47,072 nucleotides of DNA from a bacterium (GTDB lineage Bacteria; Acidobacteriota; Thermoanaerobaculia; Multivoradales; J023), in the NCBI GenBank assembly GCA_024226315.1, contig JAAELT010000073.1, positions 1 to 47,072 of the forward strand. Direction: 5' to 3'. Of this stretch, positions 29,150 to 36,109 are shown piece by piece. How positions within the stretch are numbered: the stretch's first letter is position 1; every line of letters starts with the position of its first letter. Under the pieces are notes generated by a model. The model did no database searches and had not been told where the DNA came from. It saw nothing but the letters and a program-made list of their open reading frames with translations. The position numbers and the translations under genes are program-made.

Positions 29150-31729
29150 TCATCGCGCGCCTCCCATCGAAACCGGCGCGGGCAGTACTTTGAGTCGTCC
29201 GGCATAGCTCAGCGATCGCGCCAGATGCAGGCGTTGTTCCTGCTGCTCGACAACGCCGGAACCGAGGAGCTGGGCGTACTCGTCGAGCATCGCGACGTCG
29301 CCCTCGAGGTCGCGGTCGTGCTCGAAGCCGGGCAGCTCGAGCGCCAGGCCGGCGAGCAGAGCCCGGTGCTGCACGAGCCCTTCGGAAGCGCTTGCCGGTT
29401 CTCCCGTCGCGACCTCGGCGGCCGCTCGCTTCAGCACCTCGCGCAGCCGTTGGGCCAGCAGGTTCTTCAGCACGTTGCGCTCCAGCGGTCCCCGGCGCCC
29501 GTCGCCGCGTGGCAGGTCGAGGCGTGCGCTGGCGACGCCGTTGCCGAGCTCGACCAGGTCCTTGAAGCGCACGGTGACGTCGGCGATCGGTCCCGGCCCG
29601 GGGGCGACGACGTCGAGCAGGATGACGTGGCGGTCACCGGTATAGAAAGTGGGGATGACGATCTGGATGCCGGGCTCGTCGTCGCCGCGGTCGGCCTCGA
29701 TACCGAGGTTGCGCGCCACGCGCAGATCGATCGAGCGCTCGGCTTGCCGTACCCTGATCGCGTCAGCCTGGCTGTAGCGCCGCGCGCCGACGACGTCGAT
29801 GAGCCGTACGCCGGGCTGCAGGCCGATGCGCAAGCGCACCGCGCGGGCCACCACGCGCCCAACTGCCGACAGCTCGCGGTCGACCAGGGCGGTGGCTTCC
29901 GGCGGCTCACGCAGCAGGCGGCGGCTGCCCTGGCCGGCCAGCGCCAGGTGCTCCAGCTCGGTCAGGTCCACGCCGTCGCCGACGCCGACGACGCTCACCG
30001 GAAGGCCGGCGACCGCGCTGCGGTGCGCCAGCTCCGCGAGCACGCTGGCGTCGTCGCCCAGGGGTTGGGAGGTGATTACCACCACCGCGCTCGAGCCGAG
30101 GGGCAGGTTCGGGTCGTCCGCCCCGCCGACTCGCTCGATCGCGGCGCGGACCGCGTCGGCGAGGCCGAGGCCCTCTTCCTCCGGCGTCGATGCGAACAGG
30201 CTCCGGCTCACGACTGTCAGAGGGCCGTGTCGGAAGTCCTCCGGCGCCACGACCTCGCCGCCTGGGCGCCCGGCGACGATCAGCCGAAAGCGGTCGCCGA
30301 GGTCGCGCGCCTCACCGAAAGCCAGCAGCAGGGCGCGCAGGCCGGCGGCATCCTCTGGCGCGACCTCTCCCCGCAGGTCGAGCACCACCCCGACGTTCAT
30401 CGCCGGCCGCCGGCCGCCGTGGCGGTCCGTGGCCACCAGGCCGACCTGTACCAGCATGCGGGATTCGCCGTCCAGAGCGTTCCGATCGGCATGTAGTTGA
30501 ACGCTCAGCGCCGCATCCGAGGGTGGATCGAAGGGTTGAGTGGTGCGGCGGGCGGCGTCGTGCAGCAGCAGCGGCCTGCCCGCGATGCTCTCGAACGCCG
30601 AGCGATCATGCCTGGCGAGTCGCGCCTGGAGAAAGCGCAGAGCCGGGTCGCCCGGCACGTAGGTGTTCGTCCAGTAGCCGGTCGACGGTTTGAAGCTCAC
30701 GCTGTCGAAGCGTTCGCGCTCCGCCAGAAACGCCTGAGCCAGCTCGCGCGGGCCGGCGGCGGAACGAACCTCGACGCCGTCGACCAGATAGGCGGTGTCG
30801 CCCCTTGCCGGCTCGTCCGCGGCGGGCGCCGGCTCTCTGAGCGGGAGGTCGAGGTCTTCGTCGGAAGCCTCGGCCTTTTTTTTCTCGGCGACCACCGGGT
30901 CCGCTTCCGGCTCCGCGTCTTGCAGGCCTCGTGGCAGGCTCCTGAGCCGCTCGCGCAAGCGGTCTCTGACCCGCTGCCTGGCGTCGTCATCTTTGTCGAA
31001 GGGGCCGGTGGCGTCCGACTCGATGCGAGGCGAGCCGCCGCGGAAGGTGATGTCGGCCTCGGTGCCGACCCAGACAGGGCTGTCGGCCACGGCGGGAGCC
31101 TTGGCGTCCTCGCCCATCCGCCGGTAGTCGCCGAGAAACCCTCCGACGGTGGAAGAGTCGGGCATCGCCTCGTCGAGGGTCGCTGTGTCGTCCAGCTGTC
31201 GTTCGCTTTCCGCGACGACCTCGAAGTCCGGTTGCTCGCGGGCTCCCGCGGGTTGGTTCTGTGGCTCGGGTGTCTTGAATCGGTAACTTTGGACCACAAA
31301 GCCTTCCGGCGTGTCGGTCGCCTGGGCGACTTGATCCACCTCGCCCTGCCGCTGCAAGGTGAAATAGAGGGGGAGGCTGATCGCGGCCAGCAGCAGCAGG
31401 GCGAGCGAGGCCTGGAGCCGCGGGCGGCCACGAGCGAAGAGGATCCGGCCGGCGCGGTCGAAGCGCTCTCGCCACGGCGTTCCACGGCCGGTCGTCGTGG
31501 TGGCCGGCGACCGCACCTCCTCGTGAGCCAGCAGCCGCTCGACCAGCTCGTCGGGCGCGTCGACCGGCGGCATGGCCTCGAACGCGGCGTCGAGCTCGGT
31601 CAAGGACTCGAGCACGGCGAAGCACTCATCGCACTCGTCGAGATGGCTCTGCGCGGTGTCGTCGTCGCGCAGGGCGGCGGCACCCCGGTCGGCCAGGGTG
31701 CTCTGGATTCGGCGGCAGACGCGCTTCAT
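29150..31729 (-). CDS. Membrane anti-sigma-like zinc-finger protein with von Willebrand A domain
   Basis: This is an 859-residue single-pass membrane protein. The cytoplasmic N-terminus has a zinc-binding anti-sigma motif, His29-x3-Cys33-x2-Cys36 (HLDECDEC). One TM segment lies at about 105-124. An acidic, low-complexity periplasmic stretch follows. The region after it contains SFKPSTGYWTNTYVPGDPA and a von Willebrand A-like domain beginning VGVVLDLRGEV (residues ~445-455). The metal-ion site is degenerate: DxRGE rather than DxSxS. The later VVVITSQPLGDD replaces the usual TDG. Its ATG overlaps the sigma factor stop (ATGA) with GGAGGTGA upstream. By context it should bind and restrain the sigma factor and sense an envelope signal through its vWA domain. 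Confidence 0.83.
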   Translation of the reverse strand: MKRVCRRIQSTLADRGAAALRDDDTAQSHLDECDECFAVLESLTELDAAFEAMPPVDAPDELVERLLAHEEVRSPATTTTGRGTPWRERFDRAGRILFARGRPRLQASLALLLLAAISLPLYFTLQRQGEVDQVAQATDTPEGFVVQSYRFKTPEPQNQPAGAREQPDFEVVAESERQLDDTATLDEAMPDSSTVGGFLGDYRRMGEDAKAPAVADSPVWVGTEADITFRGGSPRIESDATGPFDKDDDARQRVRDRLRERLRSLPRGLQDAEPEADPVVAEKKKAEASDEDLDLPLREPAPAADEPARGDTAYLVDGVEVRSAAGPRELAQAFLAERERFDSVSFKPSTGYWTNTYVPGDPALRFLQARLARHDRSAFESIAGRPLLLHDAARRTTQPFDPPSDAALSVQLHADRNALDGESRMLVQVGLVATDRHGGRRPAMNVGVVLDLRGEVAPEDAAGLRALLLAFGEARDLGDRFRLIVAGRPGGEVVAPEDFRHGPLTVVSRSLFASTPEEEGLGLADAVRAAIERVGGADDPNLPLGSSAVVVITSQPLGDDASVLAELAHRSAVAGLPVSVVGVGDGVDLTELEHLALAGQGSRRLLREPPEATALVDRELSAVGRVVARAVRLRIGLQPGVRLIDVVGARRYSQADAIRVRQAERSIDLRVARNLGIEADRGDDEPGIQIVIPTFYTGDRHVILLDVVAPGPGPIADVTVRFKDLVELGNGVASARLDLPRGDGRRGPLERNVLKNLLAQRLREVLKRAAAEVATGEPASASEGLVQHRALLAGLALELPGFEHDRDLEGDVAMLDEYAQLLGSGVVEQQEQRLHLARSLSYAGRLKVLPAPVSMGGAR

Positions 31730-32391
31730 GTCGTCACCTCCCCGCGGCGGCGGGCCAGGGCGCCGGCCAGCGCCAGCCGTGCCCGCCGCAGATGGGTCTT
31801 GACCGTGTTGACGGGAACTCTGAGCACCTCGCCCACCTCCTTCAAGGGCATCCTCTCGACACAGGCCAGCAGTACGACCTCGCGCTGCACGAGCCGGAGC
31901 TTGCCGATCTCGTCGTGCACGAACGCCGCGGTCTCGCGCGCCGCGGCGCGCCGCTCGCCGTCGGGAGCGGAGTCGGTCGGCTCCTGCTCGGTGGCGGGCT
32001 CGGCGAAGATCAGCTGCCGCACGCGGCGTTTTCGAAGGTGGCTGCGGATGGTGTTCGAGACGATGGTGAAGATCCACGGATGGGCCGGCCGGTCAGCCTG
32101 GTAGCTGCCGGCGGCGCGGTGGATCTTGATGAAGACCTCCTGGAAGAGATCGTCGCGGTCGGCCGGATCGACGCCGCAGCGCGACAGGTACGAGTAGACC
32201 GGCGCCCGGTACTCCGACACCAGCGTGGCGAACGCCTCGCGGTCACCCTCGCGGTGGCGAAGCAGCAGACGCCCCTCGTCGCCCCGGACCACGCGGACCG
32301 GCCGCTCGCCTTGCTCCGGCGTTATCGGCTCGATCAGGTCTTGGCTCGACAAGTCAGATCTCGCATTGGTCAATTGGGCTCCGGCCCTCAT
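31726..32391 (-). CDS. ECF RNA polymerase sigma factor
   Basis: This 221-residue sigma-70 family protein of the ECF group has a sigma-2 region with DLFQEVFIKIHRAAGSY and PWIFTIVSNTIRSHLRKRR. Its sigma-4 helix-turn-helix reads MPLKEVGEVLRVPVNTVKTHLRRARLAL. About 45 extra N-terminal residues precede the sigma-2 region, so a start further in is possible. It is the first gene of a three-gene unit joined by stop-start overlaps, followed by its probable anti-sigma partner. ECF operons of this type usually autoregulate; the promoter would lie in 32392-32550. Confidence 0.92.
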   Translation of the reverse strand: MRAGAQLTNARSDLSSQDLIEPITPEQGERPVRVVRGDEGRLLLRHREGDREAFATLVSEYRAPVYSYLSRCGVDPADRDDLFQEVFIKIHRAAGSYQADRPAHPWIFTIVSNTIRSHLRKRRVRQLIFAEPATEQEPTDSAPDGERRAAARETAAFVHDEIGKLRLVQREVVLLACVERMPLKEVGEVLRVPVNTVKTHLRRARLALAGALARRRGEVTT

Positions 32392-32549
32392 GCTTGCCCC
32401 ATACTCGCGACCTCGCGCGAGGTTTCAACTGAGTTGGAGAAGGCAGCGGACGAGACGGTTCCCGGAAAGACGCGCATGCCGATTGGACACCCACGGAGCG
32501 TTCCGCGCAACCGCTTGACCCGCCGTGCCATTCGATTGAAGATTCGCGT

Positions 32550-32690
32550 ATGCCTCCCGAGTACGCATACGTGGGCGATCTGCGCCTCGCCTACGAGACC
32601 TTCGGCGACCCGTCGCCCATACCCTGCCGCGCGGCGTCTGGGAGAGGGTGGTCGACGCGGTCACCGCCCTGACGGCTGCCTCGCGCCTTC
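32550..32690 (+). pseudogene. Alpha/beta hydrolase remnant with internal deletion
   Basis: From the ATG at 32550 the DNA encodes PPEYAYVGDLRLAYETFGDPS, the typical N-terminus of an alpha/beta hydrolase. From about 32618, in another frame, it encodes HTLPRGVWERVVDAVTAL, the typical C-terminus (the segment around the catalytic histidine). The roughly 250 residues between, including the nucleophile elbow, are missing. The two ends are joined directly, so this is a deletion remnant. Nothing else is seen in 32392-32688 beyond possible sigma-gene promoter sequence. Confidence 0.6.
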
Positions 32691-33531
32691 ACTCGGTTGC
32701 CCGGTCGCGTTCTCCCAACCGCGCTCGAAGCTGCTCGATCTCCGACTCCGCACGTTCGGCCCGCAGCCGTTCCCGCTCTTCGGCCGTGAGCAGGCGCTCT
32801 CCGGTGACGGCGTCCCAGAGCACCAAGCCCGAGCCGCCCTCGCCGGTGCCGAAGAGCACACCCGCGATTTCCGAGCGCAGACGCCCCTGATCGTCGGGTC
32901 GTAGGGGACGCAGCCGCTCCGCCGATCGCCGCCAGCCCCGCAGCTCGAACGGACCGTCAGCGTAGTGTCCGGTCGGGCGGATGGCGATGTACTCTCCCAC
33001 CTCCATCCGGTCATAGATGTCGAGAATGTCGCGGTAGTCTTTGGGCATCGACTTGTTCGACACTACCTCGATCGCCAGGGCGAGCCGTCCGGGCTCTTTC
33101 CCGAGGCGAAAGCTGCGGCGTCGCCGCTCGCGGTCCCGCACGCCCGTGACGACCGAGATGTCCGGCCCCGGCCCGGTGGTGACGCCGGGAATCACGAAGT
33201 AGATCTTGAGGTCGCTCCACACCGCCACTTCAGGGTCGATCTCGAGCCGCGGTTTCAGGATCCGGGCGACACCCTCCACGACCGAGCGGTGGACGGTGTC
33301 TTCGGCGATGAAGTCACCAACCTCCGGACTCAGCAGGTCACTGTAGGTCAGCGGCACCCGGTGCAGAGGATCGGAGCCGTCCGACTCGGATTCGTCCAGG
33401 TAGCGCCAGCCGTAGTAGAAGGGATCGCCGGGGTCGTCGTCGAGATCGAATGCGGTCGGGTCGATCTCGGAATCCACCGAATATCGGAGATTGTGAGCGG
33501 AACGGCTCATCGGTCTAAAAATATCGCGCAT
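32689..33531 (-). CDS. Uma2 family endonuclease-like protein (first copy)
   Basis: This 280-residue protein has a Uma2 (DUF820) domain of the PD-(D/E)xK nuclease fold (about 60-220). GPGPDISVV carries the conserved Asp and LALAIEVVSNKS the Glu and downstream Lys region, followed by GVGEY-like MEVGEYIAIRP. A charged coiled coil closes the protein (about 245-280, EERERLRAERAESEIEQL). Uma2 families are expanded in cyanobacteria and some environmental phyla; their targets are unknown. Several starts are possible (TTG 33546, ATG 33531, ATG 33510) and none has a clear ribosome site. Its 3' end touches the hydrolase remnant. Confidence 0.8.
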   Translation of the reverse strand: MRDIFRPMSRSAHNLRYSVDSEIDPTAFDLDDDPGDPFYYGWRYLDESESDGSDPLHRVPLTYSDLLSPEVGDFIAEDTVHRSVVEGVARILKPRLEIDPEVAVWSDLKIYFVIPGVTTGPGPDISVVTGVRDRERRRRSFRLGKEPGRLALAIEVVSNKSMPKDYRDILDIYDRMEVGEYIAIRPTGHYADGPFELRGWRRSAERLRPLRPDDQGRLRSEIAGVLFGTGEGGSGLVLWDAVTGERLLTAEERERLRAERAESEIEQLRARLGERDRATE

Positions 33532-33571
33532 GGTCGCTGTGGTCAAGTGAGATCCCCGAACCGAAGGCGTC

Positions 33572-33837
33572 CGCGACGCTCGTCAGCGCTCCGAGGATTC
33601 CCCCAGAGCGTTCGCGACGCTCGTCAGCGCTCTGAAGATTCCCCAATAACGTTCACCGCGGGCGTGTCCGTTATTGGCGAGAATCGATTATCAACTCCGG
33701 GCTCGGAGTCGCTCTTGGCGAGAGTCGATTATCAACTCCGAGCTCGGAGTCGCTCTTGGCGAGAATCGATTATCAACTCCGGGCTCGGAGCCGCTCTTGG
33801 CGAGAATCGATTATCAACTCCGAGCTCGGAGTCGCTT
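33572..33837. repeat. 41-bp tandem repeat array with palindromic cores
   Basis: Two related sets share a 41-bp period. The left set has units at 33572 and 33613 (CGCGACGCTCGTCAGCGCT). The right set has units at 33674, 33715, 33756 and 33797 (TTGGCGAGAATCGATTATCA, then ACTCC...GGAGT). Units 33715 and 33797 carry the perfect 16-bp palindrome ACTCCGAGCTCGGAGT. The other two have GGGCTC at its centre, so the array alternates in an 82-bp dimer pattern. Units also contain the palindrome AATCGATT. The array lies between two minus-strand Uma2 genes. Units are directly contiguous, so it is not a CRISPR. Confidence 0.8.
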
Positions 33838-33880
33838 TGGGGGAATGCGAATAACGACTCACGCCGCCGTGCTCGTTCTT

Positions 33881-33936
33881 TGAGCCTAAGGGCCGGCTGC
33901 CCCGGCCGTGAGCCTAAGGGCCAGCTGCCCCGGCCG
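33881..33936. repeat. 28-bp direct duplication at the end of the second Uma2 gene
   Basis: Two adjacent copies of TGAGCCTAAGGGCC(G/A)GCTG plus CCCCGGCCG differ at one base. The second copy overlaps the last codons and stop of the Uma2 gene. The core GAGCCTAAGGGCC recurs at 45666, and with one change at 1847. Confidence 0.65.
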
Positions 33937-34540
33937 CGTAGGGCGGCGCTGATTCGCGGATCTCGTCGATCTGCTCCGCGGCCGGTATGTGTAGCTGGAA
34001 CACCTCCGAGAGATCCAGGGCAAGCTCGGGGAAGGTCGGGCTGTGGAGCGTCTCGATGTCGGTGTAGGCGCCGGCGATCCGATAGTCGCTGCCGGTGAGT
34101 TGCAGCACTTCGATCACGGACGGGTAGGGCTGCACCAGCCAGTACTCTCCGACTCCGTACCTGGCGTACAGCCGCAGCTTGCGGACGCGATCGTGACGAT
34201 GAGACGACGGAGAGAGGACCTCGACCGCCAGGTCCGGCGGACCCTCGATGTGGGTCTCCAGAACCTGTGATCGATCGCAGACCACCACGATGTCGGGCTG
34301 GACGACGTCTTCAGTCGACAGTTTGACGTCGATAGGAGAGACGAAAGGTTGGCAGGGTCGACCCTGGAAGTGCTGGAATAGGTGCGCGAAGAGACCGCCG
34401 ACGATCTCCTGGTGCCGGCTGCCCGGCGCTGGCGACATGCAGAACGGCTCGCCGCCGATCAGCTCCCAGCGCTGTCCGTCGTCCCAGACTCGATAGTCGT
34501 CCCAACCGAATCGCTGCTTGGTCTGGCTCGCTACACTCAT
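33914..34540 (-). CDS. Uma2 family endonuclease-like protein (second copy)
   Basis: This 208-residue protein is a canonical Uma2/DUF820 domain: WELIGGEPFCMSPAPGSRHQ at 25-44, VQPDIVVVCDRS with the conserved Asp near 81-92, PDLAVEVLSPSSHRHDRVRK with the catalytic Glu, and YARYGVGEYWLVQP. It is a predicted PD-(D/E)xK nuclease of unknown target. It differs clearly from the first copy, which has a longer N-terminus and a coiled-coil tail, so they are not a recent duplication. The start MSVASQTKQ is the first ATG. Confidence 0.87.
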   Translation of the reverse strand: MSVASQTKQRFGWDDYRVWDDGQRWELIGGEPFCMSPAPGSRHQEIVGGLFAHLFQHFQGRPCQPFVSPIDVKLSTEDVVQPDIVVVCDRSQVLETHIEGPPDLAVEVLSPSSHRHDRVRKLRLYARYGVGEYWLVQPYPSVIEVLQLTGSDYRIAGAYTDIETLHSPTFPELALDLSEVFQLHIPAAEQIDEIRESAPPYAAGAAGP

Positions 34541-34574
34541 GGAGGCCAGCCTAGCACGCTCGGCTCGTCGAAGC

Positions 34575-34591
34575 GGTGCGCGGTGCGCACC
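34575..34591 (-). terminator. Hairpin directly after rarA stop
   Basis: GGTGCGC-GGT-GCGCACC, a 7-bp perfect stem, lies immediately beyond the rarA stop codon. On the minus strand it reads CCG TAG GGTGCGCACC..., closely like the arrangement after the gene ending at 26073. A terminator role is inferred. Confidence 0.5.
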
Positions 34592-35962
34592 CTACGGAGG
34601 TTCGTCCCGCCGAGCTTTCGCCCGTGCCCGCGACCGCCGAATCTCCTCCAACCGGTCGCGGATGCGCTTCTCGATGCCGCGGGCGGTGGGCCGGTAGAAC
34701 CTCGTGCCCTGGAGGGCGTCGGGCAGGCAGTCGAGGCCGCCGACACCTTCCTCGGTGTCGTGGGCGTAGACGTAACCGTCGCCGTAGCCGATGTCTTTCA
34801 TCAGACGGGTGGGAGCATTGCGGATCACCTTCGGCACGGGGTCGGCGGGGCGGTTGGCGACCGTCTTTCGGGCGGCCTTGAAGGCAGTATAGACGGCGTT
34901 CGACTTGGGGGCCACCGCCAGGTAGACGGTGGCCTGGGCCAGGGCAAGGTCACCCTCGGGCGAGCCGAGTCGGCGGTAAGCGTCCCAGGCGTCGAGGGTC
35001 TGGCGCAGGGCGCGGGGGTCGGCGAGGCCGATGTCCTCGCTGGCGAAGCGCACCAGGCGGCGCGCGATGTAGTGCGGGTCCTCGCCGGACTCGAGCATGC
35101 GCGCCAGCCAGTAGATGGAGGCGTCCGCGTCGCTCTCGCGTAGCGACTTGTGCAGCGCCGAAATGAGGTTGAAGTGCTCCTCGCCCGCCTTGTCGTAGAG
35201 CAGCACCTTGCGCTGCGCCACGCGCTGTACGGCCTCCTCGCTCACCTTCGAGACGCCCGCCGACACCGCGTCGGCGACCACCAGCTCGAGTAGGTTGTAG
35301 ACCTTGCGGGCGTCGCCGGAGGCGAGTTGTGCCAGGGTGTCGAGCGCCTCGGGCTCGAGCACGACGCCGGCCTCGCCGAGGCCGCGCTCGGAGTCGGCGA
35401 GCGCGCGCTCGATCAGGCGCTTCAGATCCTCGGGCGACAGTGGCTCGAGAACCACCACCCGGCAGCGCGACAGCAGCGCGGCGTTGACCTCGAACGACGG
35501 ATTCTCGGTGGTTGCACCGACCAGCACGATGTCGCCGCGCTCGACGTAGGGCAGGAAGGCGTCCTGCTGGGCCTTGTTGAAGCGGTGGATCTCGTCGACG
35601 AAGACCAGTGTGCCGCGGCCGGCGGCGTGGCGGAAGCGCTCGGCGTCGCCCATCACCTGCTTGACCTCCTTGATGCCCGAGGTCACCGCCGAGAACGGCA
35701 CGAAACGGCTCGACGTGGCGCTGGCGACGATCCGCGCCAGGGTTGTCTTGCCGCTGCCCGGCGGTCCCCACAGCACCATCGAGGGTGCCCGGTCCTCGGC
35801 GATCGCCCGGCGCAGGAAGCCCGACGGGCCGACGATCTCCCGCTGGCCCACGACCTCGTCGAGCGAGGCCGGGCGGAGGCGCTCGGCCAGCGGCGCATCG
35901 GCCGCGGCGGGAGCGTCGTCGCCGCTCGGGGCGGGCTGATCGTCGAAGAGAGTGGCAGAGAT
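34592..35962 (-). CDS. rarA: Replication-associated recombination protein A (RarA/MgsA)
   Basis: This 456-residue AAA+ ATPase acts at stalled replication forks. Walker A is GPPGSGKT at 66-73; Walker B is VFVDEIHRF with Asp123/Glu124. Sensor 1 is VLVGATTENPSFEVNAALLSRC. The C-terminal tetramerisation part includes LISALHKSLRESDADASIYWLARML and ends with the AHDTEEGVGG-type tail. The conserved N-terminus PLAERLRPASLDEVVGQ lies upstream of the first ordinary start (GTG at 35851), so translation must begin earlier. GGAGG at 35969-35973 is followed by six bases and then ATC (35962-35960), in frame, reading (M)SATLFDDQPAPSG. No ATG, GTG or TTG exists between the upstream in-frame stop and the conserved region. 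An ATC start or a start-codon mutation is the best explanation. Confidence 0.88.
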   Translation of the reverse strand: MSATLFDDQPAPSGDDAPAAADAPLAERLRPASLDEVVGQREIVGPSGFLRRAIAEDRAPSMVLWGPPGSGKTTLARIVASATSSRFVPFSAVTSGIKEVKQVMGDAERFRHAAGRGTLVFVDEIHRFNKAQQDAFLPYVERGDIVLVGATTENPSFEVNAALLSRCRVVVLEPLSPEDLKRLIERALADSERGLGEAGVVLEPEALDTLAQLASGDARKVYNLLELVVADAVSAGVSKVSEEAVQRVAQRKVLLYDKAGEEHFNLISALHKSLRESDADASIYWLARMLESGEDPHYIARRLVRFASEDIGLADPRALRQTLDAWDAYRRLGSPEGDLALAQATVYLAVAPKSNAVYTAFKAARKTVANRPADPVPKVIRNAPTRLMKDIGYGDGYVYAHDTEEGVGGLDCLPDALQGTRFYRPTARGIEKRIRDRLEEIRRSRARAKARRDEPP

Positions 35963-35973
35963 GGGAAGCCTCC
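35960..35973 (-). promoter_or_regulatory. rarA ribosome-binding site with apparent ATC start codon
   Basis: On the minus strand: GGAGG, spacer CTTCCC, then ATC. The spacing is ideal, and the frame runs directly into conserved RarA sequence. AUC is a very rare initiation codon that would be sensitive to initiation factor IF3. Confidence 0.6.
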
Positions 35974-36109
35974 AGAAAGAGGGGAGATCCTAACACCGCG
36001 GTAGGCAGTTGAAGCCGGCCGGTGCTCCGTACCACCGTGCCGCCGATTCGACCTCCCGAAGCTGCCGTCCGTCTCCGGCCATTGCGCGCTTCCGGCCGTG
36101 AGTGAGATC

